From Lishizhenia tianjinensis (GTDB lineage: Bacteria > Bacteroidota > Bacteroidia > Flavobacteriales_D > Crocinitomicaceae), in the NCBI RefSeq assembly GCF_900116425.1, contig NZ_FPAS01000007.1, positions 1-58,814 on the forward strand: 58,814 bases of DNA, written 5' to 3'. A model generated the notes under the pieces. The model was not told where the DNA came from. It saw only the letters and a program-made list of their open reading frames with translations, and did no database searches. A program made the position numbers and the translations under genes. Positions 39,903 through 47,880 of the stretch are shown piece by piece; the stretch's first letter is position 1, and the number at the start of each line of letters is the position of its first letter.

Positions 39903-40838
39903 ATGCGCATTTCTATTCTACTATCCTTTTTACTACTGAGCAGTTTTGGCTTTAGTCAATTCGGTGGTTTTAGTGGTCGTAACTGGAAGCGAAATACCCG
40001 TGAATTTAGAATGGGCTTTGGAGCTACAGGTTTCTTGGGCGATCTAGGTGGTAGAGATCAAATCGGTACGGATTATTCTCCCATAGATTTAGATTGGAAG
40101 GCAACCTCGTTTTCTTTCATGACAGGATACAGATGGAGGTTTGCACCACAGTGGGCCTTTACCTCAGACCTAAGTTTTGGTATGTTAAGAGGTAGCGATC
40201 AATTTACCCAAGAAATTATTAGAAGCAGCAGAAATCTTCACTTTAGAGCTCCTGTAATTCATTCTTCAAACCGATTAGAATTCATTGTTTATGCTTATGA
40301 GAAGTCGGGCAGGAGGTATGATTTAAGTGTTAGAAAGGGAAGTCACCACTACAACAATCAGATTTATCTTTTTGCCGGAGTTGGAGCTATGTGCTTTATT
40401 CCGCAAGCGGATTTTGGTTCGGGATGGACGAATTTGAGACCTTTAAGTACAGAGGGACAAGGATTTGCTGACGGCGCTAAAAAATATTCAAACTTTACGG
40501 TAACAGTTCCACTTGGTTTAGGTATGCGTTTGGCAACCGGGAAATACTGGAGACTAGGAATTGAAGCTACTTATCACATGACTTATTCTGATTATATAGA
40601 CGATGTTTCAACCGTTTATTACGATCCAGCAGTTTTGGCGGCTTCTATTGGACCTGATGCTGCTTTGGCATCGAATCCTGCTATCGGAAATCAGAACTGG
40701 TTTGCACCCGGTCAACAGCGTGGTGACCCCAGTACAAAAGATGCAATACTTTACGTAAACTTGGTCTTTTCGAAGAATATTACAGTTTCTTCCTTTAGAA
40801 TTAGAACCGAACGTTGGAAAGGGAAAACCAAGTTTTAA
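39903..40838 (+). CDS. DUF6089-type outer-membrane beta-barrel protein (PorG-like)
   Basis: A 311-residue exported protein with signal peptide 'MRISILLSFLLLSSFGFS'. The mature start 'FRMGFGATGFLGDLGGRDQIG' and the strands 'FMTGYRWRFAPQWAFTSDLSFGMLRGSD', 'NQIYLFAGVGAMCFIP' and 'VPLGLGMRLATGKYWRLGIEATYHMTYSDYIDDVS' fit DUF6089, the family that includes T9SS protein PorG. It may be part of the secretion apparatus used by the cargo proteins of this window, or only a paralogue; sequence alone cannot decide. It has its own consensus promoter and a terminator behind it. Confidence 0.8.
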   Translation: MRISILLSFLLLSSFGFSQFGGFSGRNWKRNTREFRMGFGATGFLGDLGGRDQIGTDYSPIDLDWKATSFSFMTGYRWRFAPQWAFTSDLSFGMLRGSDQFTQEIIRSSRNLHFRAPVIHSSNRLEFIVYAYEKSGRRYDLSVRKGSHHYNNQIYLFAGVGAMCFIPQADFGSGWTNLRPLSTEGQGFADGAKKYSNFTVTVPLGLGMRLATGKYWRLGIEATYHMTYSDYIDDVSTVYYDPAVLAASIGPDAALASNPAIGNQNWFAPGQQRGDPSTKDAILYVNLVFSKNITVSSFRIRTERWKGKTKF

Positions 40839-40860
40839 GGTTTACGAAATTACAATAGTA

Positions 40861-40888
40861 AAAAGAGGAGTTGTATCCTCTTTTTTTT
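40861..40888 (+). terminator. Terminator after the DUF6089 gene
   Basis: Stem 40861-40869 with 40876-40884 (AAAAGAGGA/TCCTCTTTT), 6-nt loop, followed by Ts. Its loop contains the first base group of the pyrD -33 element. Confidence 0.8.
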
Positions 40889-40901
40889 GTGCTTATTTTT
40901 G
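40871..40901 (+). promoter_or_regulatory. pyrD promoter TTG-N20-TATTTTTG inside an inverted repeat
   Basis: TTG (40871-40873) and TATTTTTG (40894-40901) are 20 bp apart. The dyad TTTGTGC (40886-40892) and GCACAAA (40901-40907) brackets the -7 box. The promoter overlaps the preceding terminator hairpin. Confidence 0.7.
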
Positions 40902-40918
40902 CACAAATCTTACGACGA

Positions 40919-41947
40919 ATGTACAAGTTATTAAAGCCAATTCTTTTTAAATGTGATCCAGAGAAAGCCCATCACTTTATTTTTAAAATGATGAAAATCT
41001 CTTTGAATACACCTGTGGTTAAATCCATTTTTAGAAGCGTCTATACTTTAGAAGATAAGCGTTTAGAAAGAGAGGTGTTTGGATTGAAATTTAAAAACCC
41101 TGTTGGTTTAGCAGCTGGTTTTGATAAGGATGCGAAACTCTTAAATGAACTCGAGAACCTTGGTTTTGGTTTTATAGAATTAGGAACAGTAACACCTCGT
41201 CCGCAAGAAGGAAACCCAAAGAAAAGACTGTTTAGATTAATTGGCGATGAAGCAATAATCAACAGAATGGGATTCAACAACCAAGGGGTGAAAGCCATGG
41301 TTGAAAAATTGAAAAAACGCAATACTAATATTATTGTTGGTGGAAACATCGGTAAAATGACGAGCTCTACGCCTGATCAATACACTGGTGATTACGTTGA
41401 ATGTTTTACTGAACTCCATCCTTATGTAGATTACTTTACGGTAAATGTGAGTTGTCCAAATGTGGGAAGTCATGCCAAATTACAAGACAAAGATTTCTTG
41501 GTAGACTTATTAAATGCCCTGCAAGACTACAACCAAAAGCAGAGTAAACCAAAACCTATTTTATTAAAGATTGCGCCAGACTTAAATACCATACAGTTAG
41601 ACGAAATGGTAGAGTTGGTAGCAGAAACAAAGATAGACGGAATCATTGCGGCAAACACATCTGTAAATAGAGAAGGTTTAAAAGCAGATAATCTGGATGA
41701 AATTGGAATGGGAGGATTATCAGGAAAGCCCATAGCAAAAAGGTCTACAGAGGTAATTCGCTACTTAGCAGAAAAATCAAACGGAAGCTTCCCTATTATT
41801 GGAGTGGGGGGGATACACTCTGCTGAAGATGCTTTGGAGAAATTAGAAGCCGGAGCAAGTTTAGTACAAGTTTATACAGGATATATATACAAAGGACCAA
41901 GCTTAGTAAAGGAAATTAATAAAGCTATTTTGAAGGCAGGAAAGTAA
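40919..41947 (+). CDS. pyrD: Dihydroorotate dehydrogenase, quinone-dependent (class 2)
   Basis: Fourth step of UMP synthesis: oxidises dihydroorotate to orotate, passing electrons to quinone at the membrane. The 342-residue form starting at the ATG at 40919 has the class-2 N-terminal helices ('[21 protein letters not shown]') that bind quinone; an extension further upstream overlaps the promoter. '[16 protein letters not shown]' (FMN site), '[10 protein letters not shown]', 'VNVSCPNV' with the catalytic Ser region of class 2, and '[30 protein letters not shown]' (phosphate site) are present. pyrG is also in the window. Confidence 0.96.
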   Translation: MYKLLKPILFKCDPEKAHHFIFKMMKISLNTPVVKSIFRSVYTLEDKRLEREVFGLKFKNPVGLAAGFDKDAKLLNELENLGFGFIELGTVTPRPQEGNPKKRLFRLIGDEAIINRMGFNNQGVKAMVEKLKKRNTNIIVGGNIGKMTSSTPDQYTGDYVECFTELHPYVDYFTVNVSCPNVGSHAKLQDKDFLVDLLNALQDYNQKQSKPKPILLKIAPDLNTIQLDEMVELVAETKIDGIIAANTSVNREGLKADNLDEIGMGGLSGKPIAKRSTEVIRYLAEKSNGSFPIIGVGGIHSAEDALEKLEAGASLVQVYTGYIYKGPSLVKEINKAILKAGK

Positions 41948-41972
41948 TTCTTGTTGACTAAAAATATAAGGA

Positions 41973-42005
41973 AAACCCATCTTGTTAGAGGTGGGTTTCT
42001 TTTTG
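41973..42005 (+). terminator. Terminator after pyrD
   Basis: Stem 41973-41981 with 41990-41998 (AAACCCATC/GGTGGGTTT), 8-nt loop, then CTTTTT. Confidence 0.8.
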
Positions 42006-42076
42006 TATAAGGATTATGCACATGGGGCTGTGGTCATAAACCTGACAAAAAAGTGTAGGAATATCCCCGATAATTC

Positions 42077-42084
42077 TAAATTTG
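42077..42084 (+). promoter_or_regulatory. -7 box (TAAATTTG) for fabI
   Basis: Perfect TAnnTTTG 16 bp before the fabI ATG; no TTG at consensus distance. Confidence 0.5.
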
Positions 42085-42100
42085 TACCAAAGCATTAATT

Positions 42101-42919
42101 ATGGCAAATAACTTATTGAAAGGAAAAAGAGGGATTATTTTTGGAGCCCTTAATGATATGTCTATCGCTTGGAAAGTGGCAGAACGTGCACACGAAGAAG
42201 GAGCGGAGTTTGTATTAACTAATGCACCTATCGCTATGCGTATGGGAGCAATTAACGATTTGGCAGAGAAAACTGGATCTATCGTTATCCCAGCGGATGC
42301 AACTAGCGTAGAAGATTTGGAAAAATTAATCCAAGAAGCAATGGATCACCTTGGAGGTAAAATCGATTTCATTTTACACTCTATTGGTATGTCGCCAAAC
42401 GTAAGAAAGAAAAAGCATTATACAGATATTAACTATAACTACTACAACCAAACATTAGACGTGTCTGCAGGATCTTTACACAAGATCTTGGCTACAGCTC
42501 AAAAAATGGATGCCTTAAACGAATGGGGTTCTGTTGTAGCGTTAACGTACATTGCAGCTCAACGTATCTTCCCAGATTACAACGATATGGCAGATGCTAA
42601 GTCATTGTTAGAGTCTATCACAAGAAGTTTTGGTTACCACTACGGTATCAAGAAGAAAGTGAGAGTAAATACAATTTCTCAGTCGCCAACAGTTACTACA
42701 GCTGGTCAGGGTATCAAAGGATTTGATGAATTCATCAATTTCTCTGAGCAAATGTCTCCACTAGGAAATGCATCAGCAGTGGCTTGTGCAGATTACTGTA
42801 TTTCTATGTTCTCTGACTTAACAAGATATGTAACCATGCAGAACTTATTCCACGATGGAGGATTCTCTAATACGGGAGTAACGCAACAGGTAATCGAAAG
42901 GTTTGGAAGCGAAGACTAA
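42101..42919 (+). CDS. fabI: Enoyl-[acyl-carrier-protein] reductase (NADH), FabI
   Basis: Reduces enoyl-ACP in the last step of each fatty-acid elongation round. A 272-residue short-chain-dehydrogenase-type protein starting 'NLLKGKRGIIFGALNDMSIAW', the FabI form of the nucleotide site. The catalytic pair is Tyr160 and Lys167 (Y-x6-K in 'YNDMADAK'); the usual FabI 'YNVMGxAK' is slightly changed. 'IDFILHSIGMSP' and 'GNASAVACADYCISMFSDL' are further family blocks. It is a single-gene unit with its own -7 box and terminator. It is the target class of triclosan. Confidence 0.95.
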   Translation: MANNLLKGKRGIIFGALNDMSIAWKVAERAHEEGAEFVLTNAPIAMRMGAINDLAEKTGSIVIPADATSVEDLEKLIQEAMDHLGGKIDFILHSIGMSPNVRKKKHYTDINYNYYNQTLDVSAGSLHKILATAQKMDALNEWGSVVALTYIAAQRIFPDYNDMADAKSLLESITRSFGYHYGIKKKVRVNTISQSPTVTTAGQGIKGFDEFINFSEQMSPLGNASAVACADYCISMFSDLTRYVTMQNLFHDGGFSNTGVTQQVIERFGSED

Positions 42920-42938
42920 TTGAAAAAAAACATAAATT

Positions 42939-42969
42939 AGGGGTGGCAGTTTTGGCTACCCCTTTTTTG
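42939..42969 (+). terminator. Terminator after fabI
   Basis: Stem 42939-42947 with 42955-42963 (AGGGGTGGC/GGCTACCCCT region, one wobble) followed by six Ts. Confidence 0.8.
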
Positions 42970-43005
42970 TACATGCTAAAACCGAGCTATTAAACACCCT
43001 TAACT

Positions 43006-45264
43006 ATGAAATATTTAAGCCTTTGCTTGAGTCTACTTTCTGTATTCTTTCTGCAAGCACAAATAGATTTTAATAACTACGAAAAGGTTAAATCCAAAGG
43101 AGAAATTCCCGAAAGTTTTAAACTTACCTTGGATGAACGTTACAACCAAGACCTAAAAGTAGACTATGGCCTTAGTGGCTATGAACAAAAGGAGTACGTT
43201 TTCATGAAAGCAACCTCTTTAGACAACCTCATTCAATCTGGTTTGGTGGTCTATGGGGATGATATGACAAAGTACATCGAAGATTTGGCCAAAAAACTCC
43301 TTAAAGATGATGAATATATTTTTGATGAGCTGAGCTTTTTTACCCTACGTTCTAATGTTGCTAATGCTTTCATTACTGGTGATGGAATGGTTTTCGTAAC
43401 CATGGGACTCTTATCTCAATTGGTTTCAGAAAGTGATTTGGCTTTTGTTTTATCCCACGAAATTGCTCATTACGAAGAAAAACATGTACTTAATTCTTTT
43501 AAAAGAAGAAAGGAATTAGAACGTGCCAACATAGAGTTGGAAATAGAAGATTTTAGCACCTATAGTAAACAGCACGAAACAGAGGCAGATTCTTTAGGAC
43601 TTATTAGATATTTAGAAGCAGGATATAGCATAGACCAAATCGAACAAGTCTTTGATATTTTAATGTATTCGCACTTGCCCATAGATGAAGTAAGTGTGAG
43701 TAAGGAGTTCTTGGTGGGAGATTTAGCTCATATTCCAGAAGAATATTTAATGTTGGAAGAAAAAGCCATTGACTATACAGAAGATTACGATGATACAAAG
43801 AGTTCTCATCCCAATATTAAAAGCAGAAAACAATTTGCGCTTAAACTATATAAGCAAGAATTAAGCAAGTTTAAGGGGACGCAACAATATTTATTGGGAG
43901 AAGATAGGTTCAATCAAATAAGAAGTATAGCTCGTTTTGAACGCGTACAGAACTGGTTGTATTCGAGAGATTACGCCAACTGTTTGTATGAAATTGCTAT
44001 TCTGGAAAAACAGTACCCAAATAATAAACACCTGATGCGTTCAAAAGCATTGGCTTGGACAAATGCCGCGGTTTACGCCGTAGAAGGGTCTAATAAAGAT
44101 GTGTTTACAGATCCAGATGATTTAGAAGGGAAAATAGCGGGGGTAAATTATTTCTTTGACCAATTAACCGATGACGATTTTGTGGTGTATGCCCTGCGCA
44201 ATGTTCTGAATCTCAAGGAGCACTTTCCCAACGATAAAATGTTTGAGAAAATGGAGAACACTTTACTTCATTTAATGCTTTTAGAGGATTTAGATTTGAC
44301 AAAATTCTATGCCAAGAGTTTAACACAAACAGCCCAAGAGTTGGAAGCCTTGAAAACGAAGCGAGATACAAGCCTTGTTGAGCAAAAAGAAACGGATAAA
44401 AATAAATACGGCTACACCCAAGAGGAGTGGGAAAAGTTATCGAAATATGATAAAATAAAAATTAAAAAATCTTTTGTAGATGATGGGGTGATCACGGCTT
44501 CAGATAAAATTGATAGTTCGGAGTATCTACTCTATGCCTTATCCGATATAGCACGAGATGAAAAGTATTTAGAACTTTTTTCAACCTACAAAGAAGCATT
44601 TAAAGCCAAAGAAGAATTGCAAGATTCTATAAATGAACTTAATCCAAGGCAATATGTTGCGTACTTGGAAGCACAGCCAACGTTAGATTTAAGTGAGGAA
44701 AAATTAATTTTTGTAGAACCCGTAGCGGTGCGTAAAAACTTTGGGGTTGTACAATACAATAAAACCTTAAAGCTGAGCGAAAAAATGCATGAGGTTTACG
44801 ATGAATACCCTTATGTACATGGAAAACAAAATGCAATTGTGAATTTAAATAAGCACAATTTGGCAGAAGTCGGCACAGAAGGATACAATGCCAGAGCTGC
44901 CTTAGAAAGATATTTTTACAGGTATTTAGACCTGGGGTCGAGTTATTACGTAAACCCAGATATGGAAGAGTTTGAACAAATTTCGAAAGAGTACAACAGC
45001 GATTATTTTGTTTTTTCTTTGTTGCTAGATGATAAGAAGTTAACCCTAGATCCCAATTATGTCTACCTTTCATTTTATACCTTGTTTATTATCTTACCTC
45101 CACACATTGCCGTGGAATTAACCAAGATGCACAAGGTGAGGTACGATGTTGTTGTGTTTGATTTACACTCTGGAGATGTTGTGAAACAAAGCTCGTATTC
45201 CTTCAACGCTAGGCCAAGTAAAACAATCTTGAGTTTATACCTAAATGATATTTTAAATAATTAA
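43006..45264 (+). CDS. Exported M48-family metalloprotease, large form
   Basis: A 752-residue protein with a signal peptide ('MKYLSLCLSLLSVFFLQA'). The peptidase domain (about 60-280) has the zinc motif 'SHEIAHYEEKH' (His151, Glu152, His155) and the third ligand region 'HETEADSLGLIRYLEAGYS' near residue 193, as in BepA-type M48 proteases. After it lies a long helical region without recognised repeats (about 290-560), and a C-terminal beta domain. Periplasmic quality control of outer-membrane or lipoproteins is the known task of related enzymes. It precedes an outer-membrane-protein gene by 3 bp, which supports an envelope job. Confidence 0.88.
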   Translation: MKYLSLCLSLLSVFFLQAQIDFNNYEKVKSKGEIPESFKLTLDERYNQDLKVDYGLSGYEQKEYVFMKATSLDNLIQSGLVVYGDDMTKYIEDLAKKLLKDDEYIFDELSFFTLRSNVANAFITGDGMVFVTMGLLSQLVSESDLAFVLSHEIAHYEEKHVLNSFKRRKELERANIELEIEDFSTYSKQHETEADSLGLIRYLEAGYSIDQIEQVFDILMYSHLPIDEVSVSKEFLVGDLAHIPEEYLMLEEKAIDYTEDYDDTKSSHPNIKSRKQFALKLYKQELSKFKGTQQYLLGEDRFNQIRSIARFERVQNWLYSRDYANCLYEIAILEKQYPNNKHLMRSKALAWTNAAVYAVEGSNKDVFTDPDDLEGKIAGVNYFFDQLTDDDFVVYALRNVLNLKEHFPNDKMFEKMENTLLHLMLLEDLDLTKFYAKSLTQTAQELEALKTKRDTSLVEQKETDKNKYGYTQEEWEKLSKYDKIKIKKSFVDDGVITASDKIDSSEYLLYALSDIARDEKYLELFSTYKEAFKAKEELQDSINELNPRQYVAYLEAQPTLDLSEEKLIFVEPVAVRKNFGVVQYNKTLKLSEKMHEVYDEYPYVHGKQNAIVNLNKHNLAEVGTEGYNARAALERYFYRYLDLGSSYYVNPDMEEFEQISKEYNSDYFVFSLLLDDKKLTLDPNYVYLSFYTLFIILPPHIAVELTKMHKVRYDVVVFDLHSGDVVKQSSYSFNARPSKTILSLYLNDILNN

Positions 45265-45267
45265 GCC

Positions 45268-46086
45268 ATGAGAAATATTTTACTAATAACAGCAACGTTA
45301 ATTGCTTTCTCTGGCTTTAGCCAAAAGAAGGTAGGCTACTTCGGGAAGAAGAACTTTATATCCATTGGAGCCAATCCAACCTTTGATTTTAAACTGGGAG
45401 ACTTTTTGGATTCTCCTTTATACCTCGATGGCGAGGATGTGAAAAGACAAGGTGTGTTTACCTTTAGACCAGGTGGGATCAACCTTGGCTATAGTCGTGC
45501 AATCTCCAACCGATTTTTAATAGGAGCCATTTACCGCAGGTCTAATTTTAAATTATATCATCCACAACCCTACAGCACGGGAACAGTTTATTCTCCCATT
45601 TCAATGGAAAGAAATCAATTTTCTGTGCATGTTGAATTCTCATCGTATGAATGGAATTCTCTTATTATGGGGAATTTTATGAATAGAATAGAAGTTGGCT
45701 ATGAAAAGGCAAACTTACCTTTGGAGGGAGAAATTAAGACCGTATTTGAGTCTAGTTTGGGCGAGGATCAACAACTTTCAGAGCAATCTGTGGTAAATAC
45801 CTTCGGGTATGAAAATATTTACACGAAACCGGAATCTTTTGGAAATAGCGGCTTGTTCTTACGTTATTCCGCTATGCAATCTATGCCGTTGTCAGAAACA
45901 TTTATTCTGCGATATGGTTTTGATGCCACTTTCCACCTTACGTATATGGAGATGTTCAGAGGTGAATTGGATTATTTCAACTGGACACAGGAAGAAGTAA
46001 AATATGGCATCACAGTCAATACCTTTAAATTGATGGCTTTTAGAAGTATCGTAAACTTTAGAACGGAATTGATTATTGCATTATAA
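45268..46086 (+). CDS. Exported protein, probable outer-membrane beta-barrel
   Basis: A 272-residue protein with a signal peptide ('MRNILLITATLIAFSGFSQ'). Strand-like segments ('FISIGANPTFDFKLGDF', 'GGINLGYSRAISNRFLIGAIYRRS', 'LFLRYSAMQSMPL') and the end 'SIVNFRTELIIAL' fit a barrel. It starts 3 bp after the M48 protease gene, so it could be a substrate or partner. No family named. Confidence 0.65.
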   Translation: MRNILLITATLIAFSGFSQKKVGYFGKKNFISIGANPTFDFKLGDFLDSPLYLDGEDVKRQGVFTFRPGGINLGYSRAISNRFLIGAIYRRSNFKLYHPQPYSTGTVYSPISMERNQFSVHVEFSSYEWNSLIMGNFMNRIEVGYEKANLPLEGEIKTVFESSLGEDQQLSEQSVVNTFGYENIYTKPESFGNSGLFLRYSAMQSMPLSETFILRYGFDATFHLTYMEMFRGELDYFNWTQEEVKYGITVNTFKLMAFRSIVNFRTELIIAL

Positions 46087-46102
46087 AGAAGATTATAGAA
46101 AT

Positions 46103-46133
46103 AAAAAAGGGGCTTCATTGAAGCCCCTTTTTT
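46103..46133. terminator. Bidirectional terminator between convergent genes
   Basis: A perfect 14-bp stem (46103-46116 with 46120-46133) with a 3-nt loop, six As on one side and six Ts on the other, so it ends transcription from both strands. It sits between the stops at 46086 and 46135. Confidence 0.9.
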
Positions 46134-46134
46134 A

Positions 46135-47061
46135 TTATAACATAGGATCTATGTGTCGTGTTTTCTTTTCTTCAAAGATATCAGCAATAGTTACCAATAT
46201 TCCCGTTTCTTCTACACCTCCGAAGTCTGGGTTCACAGCGGTTCCAAAAGTCTTCATGGTAGGAGAGAGGTGCATGTAAATGTTTACCAAAGGCGGTACA
46301 TTTTCTCCTCTTGAACGTATGTACTGATTCAATACTTTAAAACCATCTTTAAAATCTAAATCTTTCAATAAAGCTGCATATTCAGCATCATTTCCTTCTG
46401 TTTGTAAAGGATGTTTGGGCGAAAGTAAATTTTCTTTGTCAGGAAAATAATGGTGCATGAAATGCAAAAGGAAATCTCTACATTCTTTATCATAATCAGG
46501 GTACATCGTAACCTTACCAAAGAAGTATTTGATGTTAGGGTTCGTTACGGTTAACGCTCCTAAACCATCCCAAATGTTGTCTAAAGCAAATAATCCCTTA
46601 CGCGGGTTAACAGAGGGTTGAAAGTTAGGTTGCACCCAACTTCTACCCAATTCTATGGTGTCTGGAAGATAGTTTTCAATAAAGTCTTCTGAGAAATCAA
46701 AGTAGTGTGCCGTGCTCAATTCAGGCTCCCCTTCTTCACGAATGGCATTCTTACATTCTATGAAACGGTATCCCCCAATTATTTCCTTGTCTTCCTTACT
46801 CCAAACAATAAGTTGCTGGTAAGAATTTTCATTCGTATCAAATTCATCTAGATCTAAAGAAAGACCTGTTCCTCCTCCTGCCGCTCTAAAGGTAACCTCG
46901 CGCAAACGTCCAATTTCTTTAACAACGTTGGGTGCGTTTTGGTTGTTGACAATATAAATTTCATTATCTCCTTTACGCGTGGTGCGTACCCATCTCTCCT
47001 GATTCAATTCCTTTTCCAATATTTCAACTGGAATAGGAGCTATTATATCTTTACTTGTCAT
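46135..47061 (-). CDS. glsB: GNAT/OlsB-type N-acyltransferase, probable GlsB of glycine-lipid synthesis
   Basis: A 308-residue protein of the acetyltransferase group that includes OlsB and the hemolysin-like N-acyltransferases: 'GRLREVTFRAAGGGTGLSLDLDEFD' (about 51-75), 'LIVWSKEDKEIIGGYRFIE', 'ELGRSWVQPNFQP' and 'DNIWDGLGALTVTNPNIKYFFGKVTM'. In Bacteroides the adjacent genes glsB (N-acyltransferase) and glsA (O-acyltransferase) make glycine lipids, and this gene overlaps a PlsC-type gene by 11 bp in the same way. I infer that it forms the amide-linked 3-hydroxy-acyl amino acid. Ornithine or another amino acid as substrate is not excluded. Confidence 0.7.
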   Translation of the reverse strand: MTSKDIIAPIPVEILEKELNQERWVRTTRKGDNEIYIVNNQNAPNVVKEIGRLREVTFRAAGGGTGLSLDLDEFDTNENSYQQLIVWSKEDKEIIGGYRFIECKNAIREEGEPELSTAHYFDFSEDFIENYLPDTIELGRSWVQPNFQPSVNPRKGLFALDNIWDGLGALTVTNPNIKYFFGKVTMYPDYDKECRDFLLHFMHHYFPDKENLLSPKHPLQTEGNDAEYAALLKDLDFKDGFKVLNQYIRSRGENVPPLVNIYMHLSPTMKTFGTAVNPDFGGVEETGILVTIADIFEEKKTRHIDPML

Positions 47062-47872
47062 ATTGCTTTTCTAAAGCGTATACTTTGTTTTTAATTTCTT
47101 GTGCCCAGGCTTTATCACTTTTGCTTTTGTCTAAGCTTTTCGCCGGGATAGGTGTACCGAACAATACGCGCATCTTTTTATTGTTCTGCTTGTAGAGTTC
47201 ATTTACAAGATACAACATTTCTATGTTTCCCTTGATTCCTATTTTCTTTCTAATGTTTGATAAACGATAAAAGAAGTTAGATAGTTCGCCATTGATGTGA
47301 ACGGGAATGATCGTGTTGTTATAGCGTTTAGATCGTGTAATGAAAGTTTTCTTCCATTCTAAATCTTCTACATGACCTTTGATTTTTCTACTGACCAAAC
47401 CTGCAGGAAATACGCAAATCAATTGATCTGTCCCAAAAAGCTCATCTACCTTGCGCAAAGATTCCTTCTGATTCTTCCCTATTTTATCTACTCCTATGAA
47501 AATCTCTTTTAAGTTTTCTAGGTTTAAAAGCACATCATTTACGATGAATTTAATGTCCTTTCGTTTGTGTTGTAGTAGGGTGACAATAGCCATGGCATCC
47601 ATTCCTCCCAAAGGGTGATTTACGGCCAATACACACGGACCACTATCTGGAACATTTTCTAGTCCTACCGTTGATAGTTCTATATTGAATTTGTCTATAA
47701 CGGCCTGACAGAACTCAAAACTATTGAGGTCTTTATGTTCATCAATAAAGGCATTTACATCTTGTTCGTGTAGAATTTTTTGAACATAACGAATGATAAA
47801 GCCAGGTATCCATTTCAGGAGATTGGCATTTTTCTGAGCGATGATATTTCTAACATCTATGAATTTCTTCAT
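47051..47872 (-). CDS. glsA: PlsC-type O-acyltransferase, probable GlsA of glycine-lipid synthesis
   Basis: A 273-residue acyltransferase. The catalytic motif is 'NHPLGGMD' with His86 and Asp92, i.e. five residues between them, not the four of the PlsC HX4D motif. 'ICVFPAGLVSRKIKGHVEDLEWKKTF' (about 153-178) matches the P-rich substrate block, and a basic C-terminus follows. Overlapping the OlsB/GlsB-like gene, it probably adds the second, ester-linked acyl chain to an N-acyl amino acid, yielding a zwitterionic membrane lipid. The upstream gene for the HU/SPOR protein is only 8 bp away, so all three may be co-transcribed. Confidence 0.75.
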   Translation of the reverse strand: MKKFIDVRNIIAQKNANLLKWIPGFIIRYVQKILHEQDVNAFIDEHKDLNSFEFCQAVIDKFNIELSTVGLENVPDSGPCVLAVNHPLGGMDAMAIVTLLQHKRKDIKFIVNDVLLNLENLKEIFIGVDKIGKNQKESLRKVDELFGTDQLICVFPAGLVSRKIKGHVEDLEWKKTFITRSKRYNNTIIPVHINGELSNFFYRLSNIRKKIGIKGNIEMLYLVNELYKQNNKKMRVLFGTPIPAKSLDKSKSDKAWAQEIKNKVYALEKQYDK

Positions 47873-47880
47873 TTTTCTAT

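Noticed and set aside
44639-45073. A 144-codon minus-strand frame inside the M48 protease gene
   Set aside because: It is antisense to a well-supported exported protein and has the Leu/Cys/His-rich composition typical of shadow frames.
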